A DNA stretch of 64,000 nt, from the NCBI GenBank assembly GCA_023055425.1, contig JALGPY010000004.1, positions 19,925,718 through 19,989,717 on the forward strand, in the 5' to 3' direction. Under the pieces are notes generated by a model. The model was not told the DNA's origin, searched no databases, and saw only the letters and a program-made list of their open reading frames with translations. The number at the start of each line of letters is the position of its first letter. Positions within the stretch are counted from its first letter, which is position 1. The position numbers and the translations under genes were made by a program. The stretch comes from Linanthus parryae. Taxonomy: Eukaryota; Streptophyta; Magnoliopsida; Ericales; Polemoniaceae. Shown here piece after piece: positions 54,486 to 64,000 of the stretch.

Positions 54486-56242
54486 TGACAGCTTGAAAAT
54501 GGACTAGTCTGGGACATCTTTTTACCATTGGTTTTAACCCTGTGAGAGTTGAGTTTGCCCATTTTCAGCTTATTTTCCACCTGATACGAGGCAGATATTT
54601 ATAGGACATGATTGCAAGATTTGAGTAATTTCATGCATACTTTTGTTTGTTGGATATGATCGCGGGTACATGTTATAATGTGCAGGTAACAGGTGCCGAG
54701 AAATGCATGGGATTGACTTGGATGGGAGGCAGCGTATCAGGAGAGCTGAGCAGAAAAAAGAGCAGAAAAGTCTAAGTTGTGCGTTCAAACGCAGGGCACC
54801 TGCGTTCAAACGCACCAGATGGCAGCAACGGGAAAATGGCAGAAAAGAGGCTAAGGCCTGCGTTCAGACGCACGGCCTGCGTTCAAACGCAGGGTTCAAA
54901 TTCAGAAATGCAGAAAAGCTAAGGGGTGCGTTCAGACGCACGGCCTGCGTTCAAACGTAGGACTCGACATCAGAAGAAGAAGACCAAGTTGTGCGTTCAA
55001 ACGCAGGGGAGCTGCGTTCAAACGCACGTGTCCGAGAAGTCAGAAGCCAGAGGAAGGAAAAGCGGTTAACGCCTGCGTTCAAACGCAGGATGAGTGCGTT
55101 CAGACGCACTGCGTTTGAACGCAGGTGAGTTGCGTTTGAACGCACAGAGGGTTTCCAGAAGCTTCCAGGACGGGTCTTTTTTAGGGTAAAACAGGAATTT
55201 CATGCATCAGTTTTGGAGACTGTGGCAGTATAAAAGGAGGTGTCCCAGCACTGAATTAGGGTTACACATACACACTCATACATCTATCATCATCATCACA
55301 GCAGCCAGTTTGAGAGCCATCAGGATTGGAGCAAGTCAAGATTGGAGCAGTTTTTCAGTATTCAGCCAATAACTAGTTTGATCTTTTCTCTCTTTTATGA
55401 AACGTTGTTTTTCAATAATGCAAGCTAGCTAGACCTTTTTCCTAGGTTCTCGGTGAACCTATGGTTTATGAATTCAACAGACTTGGTTGTTTGACTTTCA
55501 GATGCATGGCTAGTTGAAGCCTTAATACAGGATGGATTGTTTATTATTCTGTCTTTGATTTTATTTACATACATGAATGGCTTGATCACCCAGGAGTGTT
55601 AAAGACAGGATCTGGTGCGCGAGAGTGACCAGTGAGAGTTAGGAAGAAAAGACAGGATTTAGTACTCTGCCTTGATGGACCGAGAGGTGAAAAGAATCAG
55701 GGGACTAGCCCAGAAGCATTAGACCAACTATTAGACGTTTAGGGGGAGACCCAGAGGAGAACCTGTAACCCTAGCAGACTTAGAACGAACCTGCAGATTT
55801 AGGTGGACCGAGAGGACCCGAAAATCTGCAGGAGAGTGATAGGTGCATGAGACCGAGAGGAGATTGTACTGTTGGTATGCTGGCATAAACAAAACCACCG
55901 TGTGTTTCTGAAATCGAATATACCATGAAAGCTGGAGATTAACCCTAGGGGATCCTGGGACCTAGATTCTTAGAATTATTGAATTTTACAACTACAACAA
56001 TTTCTGCAAAGTATTTAAAAGAAAAATAAAATAAGCTTTTCTAAATATCGTTTTATTTACTGCAATTTAGTGAGTAGAATCAAATCCTAACCTTCCTCCT
56101 TTTTACAGACTTTGTGTCTAATTCTAATTCTAATAAGCAAAACTTAAACTGTTCTCGAGGGTTCGACAATCAGAGTCACAATTACATACTCTATATTACT
56201 TGATCGTACACTTGCGAAAAAGCAGATAGATTTACGCTGTCA
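54486..56242 (+). repeat. Athila 3' LTR (with 12 dyads at 54780-55144)
   Basis: This copy of 43055-44811 is offset by exactly 11431 bp with no indels and about 18 substitutions. All 12 dyads are present at the corresponding positions and the TATA box is at 55229. It ends GCTGTCA followed by the duplication GGGGT. Confidence 0.95.
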
Positions 56243-56247
56243 GGGGT

Positions 56248-56591
56248 CACACCCCCTCCTTGGGACAGGCTGCTAATTCGGGTCAACCTATGCTTCCAGG
56301 TCATCCTACTTGTCCAGGCTCGTGTACGGGTCCACAGAATAATTTGGGTACGAAAACACGGCATCACAAATTGTTCGTTGCACTCAAGTTTTTGGGTACA
56401 GATCCACACACTTGTATTTTTAAAGTCGATAAATATTTCCAGTGCTATCATATTCCGTTGGATGATTGGCTTTAGTTAGCCGCAATATTGTTCGACGGTG
56501 ATGTTGCAGCTTAGTTTTGGTATCAACATACTAATTTCTCTTTTGCAAGCTGGCAAGATTTTCTTGAAAAGGTAAAACTGTTCTTTGATAG
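56248..56591 (+). pseudogene. Gypsy-B gag relic, right part
   Basis: This continues Gypsy-B after the Athila insertion. It holds the Retrotrans_gag core (FKVDKYFQCYHIPLDDW, then stop-interrupted sequence and FASWQDFLEKVKL), collinear with 11170-11330 of Gypsy-A. It is cut off at 56591 by a solo LTR-b. The rest of Gypsy-B is not in the window. Confidence 0.78.
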
Positions 56592-56787
56592 TGTAAGTTC
56601 ACAGCCTGTTTCAAGGAGTTGAAACAAAATTCAAATCCTTGAAACAGAATTTCGGTTTCAAAGCTTTGAAACTATTTTCAACGCCCTCAAACTGAACAAC
56701 AGTTCATAAGCAGAAACTCAGGGGGAGTTCATCCTTTAGTTCAATCTTAAATCTCTTGTACTTGATTATGTTACTTTAGATGATGAA
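56592..56787 (+). repeat. Solo LTR-b, copy 3 (5' fragment)
   Basis: It starts TGTAAGTTCACAGCC, the canonical form of the LTR-b start. It holds dyads of the TTTCAAGG...TTGAAA type (TTTCAAAGCTTTGAAA at about 56660) and the purine box CTCAGGGGGAGTT. Copia-4 interrupts it at 56788, so the remainder should lie beyond the right end of the window. Confidence 0.72.
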
Positions 56788-58288
56788 TGAAAGTGTGTAA
56801 TGTAGACTAAATACATGACCTAAATACTCTAGAAGGGGGGTTGAATAGAGTATGGAAACGTTTTGCAAAACTTAAAGTTTAATAGGAAAGCTTTGTGTAA
56901 AACTCAAATCTCAAGGCCTTGAGATTTTGTAAACTGTCTGAAACTCACTAAGACAAAATTGTAAGCTTCAAGGCCTTGAGCTGTGAACTATTCTAAACAG
57001 CTTTTGAATCCTAGTTTGATTTGAGTTGTGTGCAGCAGATAATAATCAAACAGAAAAATAAAGAACACAAAGCAATTTACAAAGTTCAGTCCCAATGGAC
57101 CTAATCTCTGCCTGAGGGATCTAATCCCAATAGGATTGGGCAAACACTTATATTACTCACATAGAAACAGCCCTAGATCTTCAAGCCTAAGTGATTTCCC
57201 TTACACCTATACAGCTTGTGGTTCCAAACCTATCTAGTTCCAGCTACTAACTGTTGAGCTAACAAGAACCTCTTGTTGCTCACTTGAACAACAAACCACT
57301 AGGTTAAGTGAGGTTTAAGAAAATATAAAGATACATAGATGGAAGTACAGATGAAGAACACAGTATAAAGATAAGCTGTTGAAGATTGGAAGTGTTCTTC
57401 TGGAAAAGTAGATTGATTTGACACCTCAGAAGTCTGGAATGAAGCTTGAATGATTGTGTGTTTGAATGAATGATCTCCCACGAATTTGTCACACCTCTCA
57501 GAGTATTCTGCAAGCTCCTCTCCTCTTCAAAACTCAAACCAGTCTCTTTTATCCACATATGCAACTGATTGAGAGATTTTAGGATCTCAGTTCCTACAAA
57601 TCCTCCTCCTGTTTCAACTTAAATTCAAACAACTTCAAGTGGATATCCGTTGGAGTTTTTTGAGATTTCTTCTGCACGTTTAACAACATTGCAACATCAT
57701 AGAATTATTGCAACAACAAAATCCAAACAGCTAACAGTACTAAGACTGTTTGGTTATACAGTTTCTCTTAAAACTGTTTAATAAACTTAGAACAATAATC
57801 TGCATATCCTCTAGAACAAATAAATCATGAAAAACAAGCTTAATACACTTAGAAGTGAGTAAATAATCACAATACTAAGAATCATAACCTGCAAGAAAGA
57901 ATCAATTAAGTTCTGTAAAAACTGTCAGCAGCTCAAGGCATATCTCAAGGCCTTGGAGCTCTGTGCCTGCTTCACAGAATTTCAAAGTTAAATCCAGATC
58001 ACTTTGATTCTTCCTGTTCTGACCATCTGAAATTGTGTTAGATATATAAATAGTATAAACCACAAGTATATACCATAAACCATTGATTTGCATAATCAGA
58101 TATCCAATTCTGCAACACAAAAATGTTAGAACACATAGCAGGATAAGATAACTCAAGGCTTTGAAGTTCAGTCAATCTCAAGGCATTGAGATAACTGAAA
58201 TGCCTTTGCTGCTAATGTCTTAGCCTTTTGTCTTTCATCACTCAAAACAATTACCAGTCAAAGCACATTCAGGGATCTTGACTTAACA
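56788..58288 (-). repeat. Copia-4 3' LTR
   Basis: This 1501-bp LTR is homologous to the Copia-3 LTRs. On the minus strand it starts TGTTAAGTCAAGATCC and ends ACACTTTCA. It carries TCAAGGCCTTGA dyads, including one inside a 22-bp palindrome near 56905-56926, and others near 56968 and 57945. Confidence 0.88.
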
Positions 58289-58299
58289 ATCTCCCCCTT
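58289..58299 (-). promoter_or_regulatory. Copia-4 polypurine tract
   Basis: On the minus strand this reads AAGGGGGAGAT, identical to that of Copia-3, next to the LTR start. Confidence 0.85.
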
Positions 58300-58672
58300 G
58301 ATGAAAGACAAAACCTACAGTCTTGCATAGATTTTCCTGCCACTCATATTCAAAAATTAAATAACCACAATCTGCAGATACAAAATATATACTGAACCTA
58401 AACAGATAACCAGTGAGAATAAATATTACAAATTACCACAGAAAATTACCAAAATAACTAAAGGCCAAGTCTTATTTATTATTACTAGATACTACAAACC
58501 AAACACAAATACATTCTCCTCCTTTTTGACTTTCATTGAAGAAATGTAGGATCATTTCTCAGAGTTTGAAAATAATCTTAAAACAAAAAACTAGCTAAAA
58601 AGTCAAGGCCTTGAGACAGAAAAGATAGAAGAGAATGAGATAGAAGGTCAAGGCTTTGGCAGTCTCTGATCT

Positions 58673-60436
58673 TCACTTCTTCTTTGATGTCTGGCCTTTC
58701 TCTGAGCCTTCCCCAATTTCTTCCTCACTTGCAGCTTCTTCTGTAGACTGATTACCTTCTTTTTCAGCTTCAACTTCAGCAACCACTTCTTGGATTATCT
58801 CATCCACTTTCTTCTTAGCCTGTACTGAATCTACCTCTGTAGCTGCATCAACACCTGTATCTTCATCAACATCTTCTTCATCAGTTTGTTCAAACAAGTC
58901 TTTTGAAGCTAGCACCACTGGAATTGGCTTCTTCTTCTTCTTCTTCAGAAAATCTCCTAGATTCTCTTCTGAATCCACACTGGTGTCATGACTAGTAGCA
59001 GAAGGTATCTTCTCCAGATTCAAGCCCTTGATGACAACATCTAACTTCCCATTCATAGTATTCATCAAGCCCTTGAACTGGTTAAATTCAGTTGACAGGT
59101 CAAACAACCTTTGTCTGAGATCTTCAATCTCAACCTGCTGATCTTCTAACTTCTCAACCAACATAGAGTAATCCTCATTGGCTTGCCCTTTTCCAGATGC
59201 AGTCCCTTTAGGCTTCACAAACTCCTTCTCAGCAAGTTCCTCCTTTGAGAAATCAGAATAAATTTTCCAATGCCCTTTCCCAGTCTGAACTACCCCAATC
59301 CTCTGAAGTGCAGTCTCATCTATCAACCCAAAACCTCCAGTAATCTTCTCTTCTCCTTTCAGAGGCACATCAAAATACTCAAAGAAAAGAGGTGACATGT
59401 TGGCATATGGAAGAGGATGGTTTCTAGTCCTGGTTGCACAATAAATCATATGCTCCATAACAAACGTAGGGAAATCTATCTCAAACCCTTGAGATATCAG
59501 ATACATCAAAATCATAACTTTATCTGTTACCAACTCTCTTGAGTTCTCCCTGGGAACTACACTCCTCATCAAGATAGTAAACAAAATCTTGGCTTTACAG
59601 TTGAGCACAGAGTGTGCCAACTGCTTTGGACCAGAGGGAACACCGAACATCTCCTTTGCCTTTTTCAAACACTACTTCCTATCAGGATAATCTCCAACAT
59701 TGTATTTCCTAGGAATGCCCAAGACTTTGGCAAAATTCCTATGATCTAACCTCAAATCCACACCAGCCACTTTAGAAGTTAAAACCATTCTATCATCACC
59801 TTCAGACACCAAGTTCAGATAAAATAACCTAGTTAACCTAGGAAAAGCCTAAGAGCTAGGATTTAAAACTTTCCAAACAGCAGTTTCCCTCAATTTTCTC
59901 ATGCATTCTATGTCAAGTTTATCCAACAACTCATCAGAAATCGTGCTACAGAAAGCCACTTTAGATGATGCATACCCTTGCATCGAAACTGTTCTAACTT
60001 CAGAACTAATAAACCACTCAGTTGGAAGTACATTCTTACCTTGATATCCTTTCTTAGTTGCAGCAGCAACTTTCTTAACCCTAGTCTTCCTTTCAGAGGG
60101 TTTGGTCTTTTCTTGTACTCCTTCACTTGGTTTCTTCTGGCTCTCCTGAGTTGACTTCCCTTTTTCCTCTTCAGTAGCCTTTTTCTTTTCTCCCCCTTTC
60201 TTCTTCTCTGACCTAGGTTGATCACCACCCTGAGTCTCCAGTTGTGGATCAACACTTGAGCCTTCATCTCCCTTCTCTATCCTTGACTTCTTTGCAGGAG
60301 GAGTATCCTCATGCAAGCTATGAGTGTTTTCTGAATCTGAATCAGAAATCACTATCTTCACCTTCTTGTTTGCTCTCTTCTTGGATCTGCCAGAGGGCTT
60401 CCCCTGTTGCTGAATTCTGGCTGATTTGCGCTCCAT
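58673..60436 (-). pseudogene. Copia-4 third ORF, broken by two nonsense codons
   Basis: This is the same protein family as 23403-25171, in one continuous frame of about 588 codons. The N-terminus MERKSARIQQQGKPSGRSKK is identical. The conserved core, coiled coil and acidic tail (EGSEKGQTSKKK) are kept. There are two in-frame stops: one after VLNPSS (59849-59851) and one about 17 codons upstream of the KAKEMFGVPSGP segment. The Copia-3 frameshift is absent, so the two copies together show the original layout of the ORF. The dyad cluster at about 60770-60870 precedes it, as in Copia-3. Confidence 0.82.
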
Positions 60437-60896
60437 TTTAGGTTTTAGGGTTTTGAGAAGAGAATGTGATTGAGAGGAATTGAGAGAGAGAGAGAGAAAG
60501 AGAGAGAGTAGTCGCAGAAAATTGGAAGAGAATGAGAAGAAAAGGCCCTGACTTTCAGGTTAAGTAGGTTGAAAAGGATGAGTCATAAAAGGACTCTGCA
60601 ATAACTACATGCAAAAATAGAAATCTTGAAAAATCTTTTTGGAATATTTTAGAAAATTCTCTGAGTAATTCAAATATAATATAGTTATCTAAAAAGATAA
60701 GATATAATATTTGATGATCCAATTTTTTTTTAAAAAAATTACAGATATTATCAAGACCTGAAGAACAATCTCAAGGCCTTGAGATTTTCTGCAGTTTGAG
60801 AAACTTCAAAGCTTTGAGCTATACTTTCAAGGCTAAGTATAATCTCAAGGCTTTAAGATTCCAACACATATACACATATAGGTACTAATACTCCCC

Positions 60897-62482
60897 CTAA
60901 ACCAATGCATCCTTGTTTAACATCCCCAATTCAAGCCTTAGAGATGAAAACCTATCATCTGGCAAAGGTTTAGTGAAAATATCAGCAATCTCTATTGAAG
61001 TAGAGATAAAATTTAAAACAACATCACCTTGTTCTGCATGATCTCTAAGGAAATGATGTCTCACATCTATGTGCTTTGTCCTTGAGTGCTGAACTGGATT
61101 CTTAGAGATTGAAATAGCACTTGTATTGTCACAATGAATTGGCACATTTCTGAAGTTGTAGCCAAGATCTCTAAGTTTCTGAGCAATCCATAGCGCTTGT
61201 GAACAGCAAGCACCAGCTGCAATGTATTCAGCTTCTTCAGTTGATAAAGCTACATAATTTCGCTTTTTGGAATGCCAACTGATCAATGAAGATCCAAGAA
61301 ATTGACAGCATCCAGAAGTACTTTTCTTGTCTACTTTATAACCTGCAAAATCTGCATCTGAATAGCCACTTAACATAAAATTAGTTTTTCTTGGATACCA
61401 AAGCCCTAAGTCTCTGGTTCCATTCAAATATATAAAAATTATTTTAACTGCAGTTAGATGACTTTCCTTAGGATCTGCTTGAAATCAAGCACACATACAG
61501 ACACTGAACATAATGTCAGGTTTGCTAGCAGTTAAATATAATAGTGATCCAATCATACCTCTGTATTCCTTCTGATTCACACTCTTACCAGTTGAATCTG
61601 TGTCTAAAGAGAGTGATGAACTCATAGGGGTCTTAAGCACCTTGGAATGTGACATATTGTACTTATTTAGTAAGTCCTTTGTATATTTTCCTTGATGCAC
61701 AAATATTCCTTTCTTCATTTGTAATATGTGAAGTCCAAGAAAGAAATTTAGTTCACCCATTAGGCTCATCTCAAACTCCCTGCACATCAAACTAGAAAAC
61801 TCTTTTGAAAGAGCATCATTAGTAGCACCAAATAATATATCATCTACATAAATCTTAACTACTAACAAATCACTTTGTTGGTGTTTAATGAAAAGAGTTT
61901 TGTCAAATAATCCTCTTCTGAAATTGTTTTCAAGTAGAAATTTTGAAAGTCTGTCTTACCAAGCCCTTGGAGCTTGTTTTAAACCATAAAGAGCTTTATC
62001 CAGTTTATAAACATGATCAGGAAAATTTTCATCATAAAAACCAGGATGTTGTGCTACAAGAACATCTTATTGTAAATATCCATTTAGAAAAGCACATTTA
62101 ACATCCATTTGATAAAGCTTTATGTGATTGTGAGATGCAAATGCAAGAAGTATTCTAATAGCTTCTAACCTGGCAACGGGAGCGAAAGTCTCCTCATAAT
62201 CTATACCTTCTTCCTTATTATATCCTTGAGCTACCAGTCTGGCTTTATTTCTTACCACCTTGCCATTCTCATCAAGCTTGTTTCTGAATACCCATCTGGT
62301 TCCAATAACTGACTTCTCTTTAGGTCTGGGGACCAGATTCCAAACCTTGTTCCTTTCAATCTCATTCAGCTCACTCTGCAATGCAATAATCCATTTTGCA
62401 TCTTCCAGAGCTTCCTTGGTATTCTTAGGCTCAATCAAAGATACAAATGCACTGAAAGCACACAAGTTCTTTAACTGTTCTC
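60897..62482 (-). pseudogene. Copia-4 RT-RNase H, broken
   Basis: The sequence begins, after the fusion point, with the RT lead-in ([20 protein letters not shown]), then [30 protein letters not shown] and RNase H (SDADFAGYKVDKKSTSG, EEAEYIAAGA, HCDNTSAI). Nonsense codons occur at 62067-62069, at about 61960 (AW-stop-DRLSKF) and at 61485-61487. It ends LGMLNKDALV like Copia-3, followed by the GGGGGAGT box. Confidence 0.88.
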
Positions 62483-64000
62483 ATGAACGACAGTGTGGGA
62501 CGCCTCCCACTCCACATCTCATATGGTGTCTTCATGACTGATTTAGATGGAACACGGTTAATGGTGAAAGCTGCACTTAATAGAGCGTAGCCCCAAAATG
62601 ATAATGGAAGATCGGTTTGACACATCATAGACCGAACCATATCTAATAGGGTTCGATTCCTCCTCTCGGACACGCCATTCCATTGTGGCGTTCCGGGTGG
62701 AGTGAGTTGGGACACGATCCCACACTCTCTAAGATAGTCGTCAAACTCTTGGCTCAAGTATTCTCCTCCACGATCCGATCATAGAGCTTTGATACTTTTG
62801 CCAAGTTGCTTCTCTACTTCATTCTTGAATTCTTTGAACACTTCAAAGGATTCGGATTTTGCCCTCATAAGGTACACAAATCCATATCTACTGTAATCAT
62901 CAGTAAATGTAATGAAGTAGACATAACCACCCCTGGCAGGCGTGGCAAATGGCCCACACACATCGGTATGTATGAGCGCCAATTGCTCACTAGTCCTTTC
63001 ACCTTTCTTATTGAAAGGGGACTTTGTCATTTTTCCCAATAAACAAGCCTCACATGTCTCATATGATTCAAAATCAAATGAGTCTAGTAATCCATCCTTA
63101 TGGAGTCTAGATACACGTTTCTCATTTATGTGGCCTAAACGACAATGCCATAAATAAGCAGGATTTAAATCATTTATTTTAATCCGCTTGGTATTAATGT
63201 TGTAGACAGGATTGCTTAGATCAAGGACATAAAGTCCATTAAATAATTGCGCACTAAAATAGTGAATATTATTCAAATAAAAGGAACAACAATTGTTCTT
63301 TCTTGAAATAATAAAACCTTCCTTGTCCAAACAAGAAATAGAAATAATGTTTCTGCTCATAGCAGGCACAAAATAGCAATTATTTAATTCTAAAACTAAT
63401 CCTGAAGGCAGAGATAGCTCGCACACGCCTATGGCCAACGCAGCAACCTTTGCTCCATTCCCAACGCGCAGATCTGCCTCCCCTTTAGCCAATCTTTTAC
63501 TTCTCTTTAGATCCTGCATATTTCGACAAATATGAGATCCACATCCAGTATCTAATACCCATGATGTAGAGACAGTTAAATTGACATCTACAACAAAAAT
63601 ACCTGGTGGTGGTGGAATCACTATTCCAAGCCTCTTGTCCTCCAGATATTTTGGGCAGTTCCTCCTCCAGTGTCCAGGTTGACTGCAGTAGTGACATTCA
63701 CCCTTAGTCGCGACCTTGGCAATGCCACCAACAGGCTTAAGGGCTTGTTCCTTGGACTTGGCAACTGACTTGCCTTTGCCCTTGGAGGAAGAGGCAAACT
63801 TTTTGCCCTTTCCTTTATGCACCATCATAATGGCCTTGCCCTTACCCTTGTTGATGCTCTGTTCAGCCGTCCTCAACATGTTGAGCAAATCTAGCAGTGG
63901 TTTAACGATCTCGTTCATGTTATAGTTCATAATGAACTGTCTATAACTCTCAGGCAACGATTGCAACACGAGATCGGTTGCCAACTCTTGGCCGACCGGG
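62483..64000 (-). pseudogene. Copia-6 fragment: gag end, protease, integrase (different copia lineage)
   Basis: The frame enters from the right edge with the end of gag and a Lys/Gly/Ser-rich linker (NKGKGKAIMMVHKGKGKK). A CCHC knuckle follows (CHYCSQPGHWRRNC), then a protease active site reading DTG (WVLDTGCGSHICRNM). Integrase has HCRLGH and CEACLLGK, then IHTDVCGP, SDRGGEY and NGVSERRNRT. One TGA (62779-62781) replaces the Arg codon before SDRGGEY, a CGA-to-TGA change typical of CpG deamination. It stops abruptly in the integrase C-terminal part ([10 protein letters not shown]) at the junction with Copia-4. The lineage is not assigned. Confidence 0.88.

Larger units (their letters stand above)
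43055..56242 (+). mobile_element. Athila-type Ty3/gypsy retrotransposon with intact third ORF and 41 palindromes
   Basis: This 13,188-bp element is flanked by a perfect duplication GGGGT (43050-43054 and 56243-56247), inserted in Gypsy-B gag. Its LTRs are 1757 bp each with TGACAGC...GCTGTCA ends and differ by about 18 substitutions with no indels (about 99% identical). It has a tRNA-Asp primer site, gag, a protease with DLGAS, gypsy-order RT-RNase H-integrase, a third ORF before the 3' LTR, and a GTGTGGGGATA purine tract. These are the marks of the Athila lineage. Gag-pol has at least six breaks despite the young LTRs, while the third ORF is open. It probably moved using proteins supplied by a related copy (inference). 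Confidence 0.95.
56788..64000 (-). mobile_element. Copia-4: Sirevirus-like element fused to a different copia (partial)
   Basis: This is a minus-strand element of the Copia-3 family. From left it has the 3' LTR, polypurine tract, third ORF and RNase H-RT. At about 62482 the sequence switches to integrase, protease and gag of a different copia lineage, which continues to the window end. The 5' LTR and target duplication are outside the window, so it is not yet known whether this is one chimeric element or two joined fragments. Confidence 0.85.

Overview
This window is a plant nuclear genome segment, most likely from a eudicot with a repeat-rich genome. I see no host gene that I can support. 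Almost all of it is nested transposable elements: Ty1/copia and Ty3/gypsy LTR retrotransposons, L1-type LINEs, one hairpin MITE and a possible CACTA-type insertion. The evidence is direct: paired long terminal repeats with TG...CA ends, target-site duplications (TSDs), primer sites matching plant initiator-Met or Asp tRNA, polypurine tracts, and recognisable gag, protease, integrase, RT and RNase H motifs. The species cannot be named from the sequence.

Layout. 69-1952: ORF1 of a LINE (LINE-A, minus). 1953-7591: Copia-1, a young Tork/Tnt1-like element (minus) with one unbroken 1327-aa gag-pol, the best candidate for a still autonomous element here. 7661-9399: LINE-B (minus), 5'-truncated and internally deleted, with a poly(A) end and a 13-bp TSD. 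9791-12186: Gypsy-A, a deletion derivative. 13104-15437: a Gypsy-R LTR fragment interrupted by a solo LTR (family b). 16332-27093: Copia-3, a Sirevirus-like element with a third ORF and a perfect 5-bp TSD. 28930-34058: Gypsy-R (minus), gag-protease relics and an LTR holding another solo LTR-b. 34059-38917: Copia-5, a decayed copia carrying a putative DNA transposon. 38918-41896: AT-rich DNA with a hairpin MITE. 41897-56591: Gypsy-B, split by a 13.2-kb Athila-type gypsy element (43055-56242) with 99%-identical LTRs, a broken gag-pol and an intact 556-aa env-position ORF. 56592-64000: a solo LTR-b fragment interrupted by Copia-4 (minus, Sirevirus-like), whose pol is fused to integrase/gag of a different copia element.

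Main discovery. Several unrelated LTR families here each carry their own repeated short palindrome (dyad), placed in the LTR upstream of the likely core promoter and often again upstream of the third ORF. The Athila element has 41 dyads of the form TGCGT-N4-ACGCA: 12 per LTR and 17 between pol and the third ORF. They come mostly in pairs 19-21 bp apart, about two helical turns. In both settings the last dyad ends exactly 85 bp before a TATA box (43798 and 51158). This suggests a second, internal promoter, built like the LTR promoter, driving the intact third ORF. Copia-5 has a roughly 20-bp-phased array of CTCG-CA-CGAG dyads, Gypsy-R has GTGATCGTACGATCAC dyads spaced 20 or 39-40 bp, and the Sirevirus-like elements carry TCAAGGCCTTGA dyads in LTRs, before the third ORF and inside coding linkers. 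I read these as family-specific cis-regulatory arrays. The motifs and spacings are seen directly; the function is inference.
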